Source of the DNA: Sphingopyxis bauzanensis
GTDB lineage: Bacteria > Pseudomonadota > Alphaproteobacteria > Sphingomonadales > Sphingomonadaceae
Reading direction: 5' to 3'
Length of the DNA stretch: 64,000 nt
Assembly: GCF_002205675.1 (NCBI RefSeq)
Contig: NZ_NISK01000003.1
Span: forward strand, 620,001-684,000
The first letter of the stretch is position 1. Every line of letters begins with the position of its first letter. The notes under the pieces were generated by a model that saw nothing but the letters and a program-made list of their open reading frames with translations, had not been told where the DNA came from and did not search any database. The position numbers were made by a program, and so were the translations under genes. Shown one piece after another: positions 61,872 to 64,000 of the stretch.

Positions 61872-64000
61872 ATGGCCTACAGCCCCTTTGTCCCCCTGCG
61901 CGTCTTTTCCAGCTACACGATGCTCGAAGGGGCGATCGAGCCGAAGGCGATTGCCAAGGCGGCTCGCGAGCGCGGGTTTCCGGCGATCGCGATCTGCGAC
62001 CGCAACGGGCTGTACGGCGCGATGGCGTTTGGCGATGCGTGCAAGGCGGCGGGGGTGCAGCCGATCGTCGGGGCGCTGCTCAGCGTCGCGCGGCCGGGGC
62101 AGCGGCTGGCGAACGGCGCGCCGCAGATCGACTGGTTGGCGCTCTATGCGCAGGACGAGACGGGATATGGTAATCTGTGCGCGCTGGTGTCGCACGCGCA
62201 TCTGGGCCGCCCGGTCGAGATGGACCCGCACGTCACGCTGGCGGACATGGCGGGGCGGACCAACGGGCTGATCTGCCTGACCGCGGGCGGCGAGGGCGCG
62301 CTGACGCGCTTGCTGGCGGGCGAGCAGGCAGTCGCGGCGAATGATTATATCGAGCAGTTGGAGGCGCTGTTCGCCGGGCGGCTCTATATCGAACTTTCGC
62401 GCCGCGGCGACGCTGCCGAGATCGCCGCTGAAAAGGTGCTGATCGACCTGGCCTATGCGCGCGCGCTGCCGCTGGTGGCGACGAACCCGGCGAGCTTTGT
62501 CGAACCGCAATTCCACCCCGCGCACGACGCCATGCTCTGTATCGCGCAATCGGCCTATGTCGAAAGCACCGACCGCCGCGTGAGCAGTCCCGAGGCGTGG
62601 CTGAAGCCCGCCGAGGCGATGGAGGATGCGTTTTCGGACCTGCCCGAGGCGATGCGCAACAGCCTGGTCGTCGCGCAGCGCTGCGCGTTCATGGCGCCGA
62701 ACCGCGCCCCGATCCTGCCGAGCCTCGCGGGTGATCGCGAGGCCGAGGCGGCGCAGCTGGCGCGCGACGCGCGTGAAGGGCTTGACGCGCGGCTGGCGCT
62801 CTATGCCGAGCTGTCGGACGAGGAGCGCCAGACCTATATCGACCGGCTCGATTTTGAGGTCGGGGTGATCACCCAGATGGGCTTCCCCGGCTACTTCCTG
62901 ATCGTGGCCGACTTCATAAAATGGGCGAAGGCGCAGGATATTCCGGTCGGGCCGGGGCGCGGTTCGGGCGCGGGTTCGGTGGTCGCGTGGGCGCTGACGA
63001 TCACCGATCTCGATCCGCTCAAGCTGGGGTTGCTGTTCGAACGCTTCCTCAACCCCGAGCGCGTGTCGATGCCCGACTTCGACATCGATTTCTGCGAAAC
63101 GCGGCGCGGCGAAGTCATTCGCTATGTGCAGGAAAAATATGGCCGCGACACCGTCGCGCAGATCATCACCTTTGGTAAGCTGAAAGCGCGCGCGGTGCTG
63201 AAGGACACCGGGCGCGTGCTCCAGATGAGCTATGGCCAAGTCGACCGGCTGGCGAAGCTGGTGCCGAACCATCCGACCGATCCGTGGACGCTTGAGCGCG
63301 CATTGAACGGCGTGTCCGAGCTGATGACCGAATATAAGCAGGACGACGGGGTGCGCCGCCTGTTCGACATGGCGCGCCAGTTGGAAGGCCTGCCACGGCA
63401 TAGTTCGACACACGCCGCCGGGGTGGTGATCGGCGACCGCCCGCTCGACCAGTTGGTGCCACTCTATCGCGACCCGCGCTCGGACATGCCGGTGACGCAG
63501 TTCGACATGAAATATGTCGAGAGCGCTGGGCTGGTGAAGTTCGACTTTCTCGGGCTCAAGACGCTGTCGGTGCTGAAAGAGGCGCGGCGCCTGCTCGCGC
63601 TGCGCGGCATCGACGTCGATCTCGATACGCTCGCGTGGGAAGATCCGGCGGTCTATGAACTGCTCCAGCGCGGTGAGACGGTCGGGGTGTTCCAGCTGGA
63701 ATCCGAAGGGATGCGGCGCACGCTGTCGGCGGTGAAACCGACCAATTTCGGCGACATCATCGCGCTCGTTGCGCTCTATCGCCCCGGACCGATGGACAAT
63801 ATCCCGCTGTTCGGGGCGCGCAAGAACGGGCGCGAGGCGATCGCCTATCCGCACCCGCTGCTCGAGGGCATTCTCGCCGAAACCTATGGCATCTTTGTCT
63901 ATCAGGAACAGGTGATGCAGGCGGCGCAGATCCTCGCCGGTTACAGCCTCGGCGGCGCCGACCTGCTGCGCCGCGCGATGGGCAAGAAGGTCCAGGCAGA
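61872..64000 (+). CDS. dnaE: DNA polymerase III alpha subunit, N-terminal part (runs off the window)
   Basis: The first 709 residues. The PHP domain begins MAYSPFVPLRVFSSYTMLEGAIEPKAIAKAARERGFPAIAICDRNGLYG, a normal DnaE start. The polymerase core shows GFPGYFLIVADFIKWAKAQDIPVGPGRGSGAGSVVAWAL, catalytic Asp residues in MPDFDIDFCETRRGEVI, LEGLPRHSSTHAAGVVI, and FQLESEGMRRTLSAVKPTNFGDIIALVALYRPGPM. It is replicative DnaE rather than the error-prone ImuC-type, judging by the PHP start and core motifs. The tail is beyond the window. Confidence 0.95.
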   Translation, partial: MAYSPFVPLRVFSSYTMLEGAIEPKAIAKAARERGFPAIAICDRNGLYGAMAFGDACKAAGVQPIVGALLSVARPGQRLANGAPQIDWLALYAQDETGYGNLCALVSHAHLGRPVEMDPHVTLADMAGRTNGLICLTAGGEGALTRLLAGEQAVAANDYIEQLEALFAGRLYIELSRRGDAAEIAAEKVLIDLAYARALPLVATNPASFVEPQFHPAHDAMLCIAQSAYVESTDRRVSSPEAWLKPAEAMEDAFSDLPEAMRNSLVVAQRCAFMAPNRAPILPSLAGDREAEAAQLARDAREGLDARLALYAELSDEERQTYIDRLDFEVGVITQMGFPGYFLIVADFIKWAKAQDIPVGPGRGSGAGSVVAWALTITDLDPLKLGLLFERFLNPERVSMPDFDIDFCETRRGEVIRYVQEKYGRDTVAQIITFGKLKARAVLKDTGRVLQMSYGQVDRLAKLVPNHPTDPWTLERALNGVSELMTEYKQDDGVRRLFDMARQLEGLPRHSSTHAAGVVIGDRPLDQLVPLYRDPRSDMPVTQFDMKYVESAGLVKFDFLGLKTLSVLKEARRLLALRGIDVDLDTLAWEDPAVYELLQRGETVGVFQLESEGMRRTLSAVKPTNFGDIIALVALYRPGPMDNIPLFGARKNGREAIAYPHPLLEGILAETYGIFVYQEQVMQAAQILAGYSLGGADLLRRAMGKKVQA

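Noticed and set aside
61758..63854. 698-codon ORF on the minus strand opposite dnaE
   Set aside because: It lies wholly antisense to an excellent DnaE frame; the Arg/His/Gln-rich text is the usual mirror of a high-GC coding strand.
1..64000. CRISPR arrays, rRNA or tRNA genes
   Set aside because: No regularly spaced repeats with unique spacers and no rRNA or complete tRNA sequence were found by eye; a tRNA or rRNA scan could still be run to confirm.

Overview
The window is high-GC bacterial DNA with tightly packed, often ATGA-overlapping genes. The core genes (gyrA, gltA, gltX with comEC beside it, lexA-moeA-moaC-trpCDG-trpE, tpiA-secG-pyrG, lolCD, dnaE), the alphaproteobacterial-type LexA box GTTC-N7-GTTC and the recurrent palindrome CCCGCGAAGGCGGG point to an alphaproteobacterium of the order Sphingomonadales, probably Sphingopyxis-like. 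The genus is an inference from overall resemblance.

Layout. (1) 1-25.8 kb is core chromosome: a partial amidohydrolase, DUF952 protein, GyrA, an SDR, a nucleotidyltransferase-like membrane protein, a two-gene unit with an atypical histidine kinase, citrate synthase, GltX, a decayed comEC, LexA, molybdopterin genes, the trp genes with a MetX-like hydrolase between trpE and trpG, a periplasmic chaperone/PPIase, TpiA, SecG, CTP synthase and a Crp/Fnr regulator. (2) About 25.8-50.6 kb is accessory and is best read as one integrative mobilizable element. It has a large serine recombinase, an AlpA-like regulator, a small ANDN-motif protein, iteron-like repeats, two TraD-like proteins, an oriT core, a MobA/TraA relaxase-helicase and a DUF6118 protein, but no type IV secretion genes. 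A 17-bp near-identical direct repeat (25790-25806 and 50571-50587) is my candidate attL/attR. (3) 50.7-64 kb is core again: an M14 carboxypeptidase-like protein, an FbpABC-type Fe(III) transporter divergent from a TonB-dependent receptor with Fur-like sites between them, LolC/LolD, a DUF1579-like protein, glutathione peroxidase and the first part of DnaE.

Cargo of the element falls into modules. One is a four-gene operon of a DUF4331 protein split in two, a TPR protein and a HupE/UreJ-like membrane protein, next to a winged-helix/TPR regulator and a tautomerase-cupin pair. The second is a HEPN-nucleotidyltransferase protein, a degenerate nucleotidyltransferase and an ECF-like sigma factor overlapping an 85-residue sigma-region-4-like protein. 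The third, and the best candidate for an undescribed system, spans 43.1-49.5 kb: an ECF sigma factor and membrane anti-sigma factor divergent from a subtilisin-like protease with an extreme Asp/Ala-rich N-terminal region, a separate secreted Asp/Ala-rich protein with the same type of repeat, and an outer-membrane beta-barrel. The set is bracketed by two related PilZ-like proteins.

All functional statements come from motifs read by eye; no database search was run.
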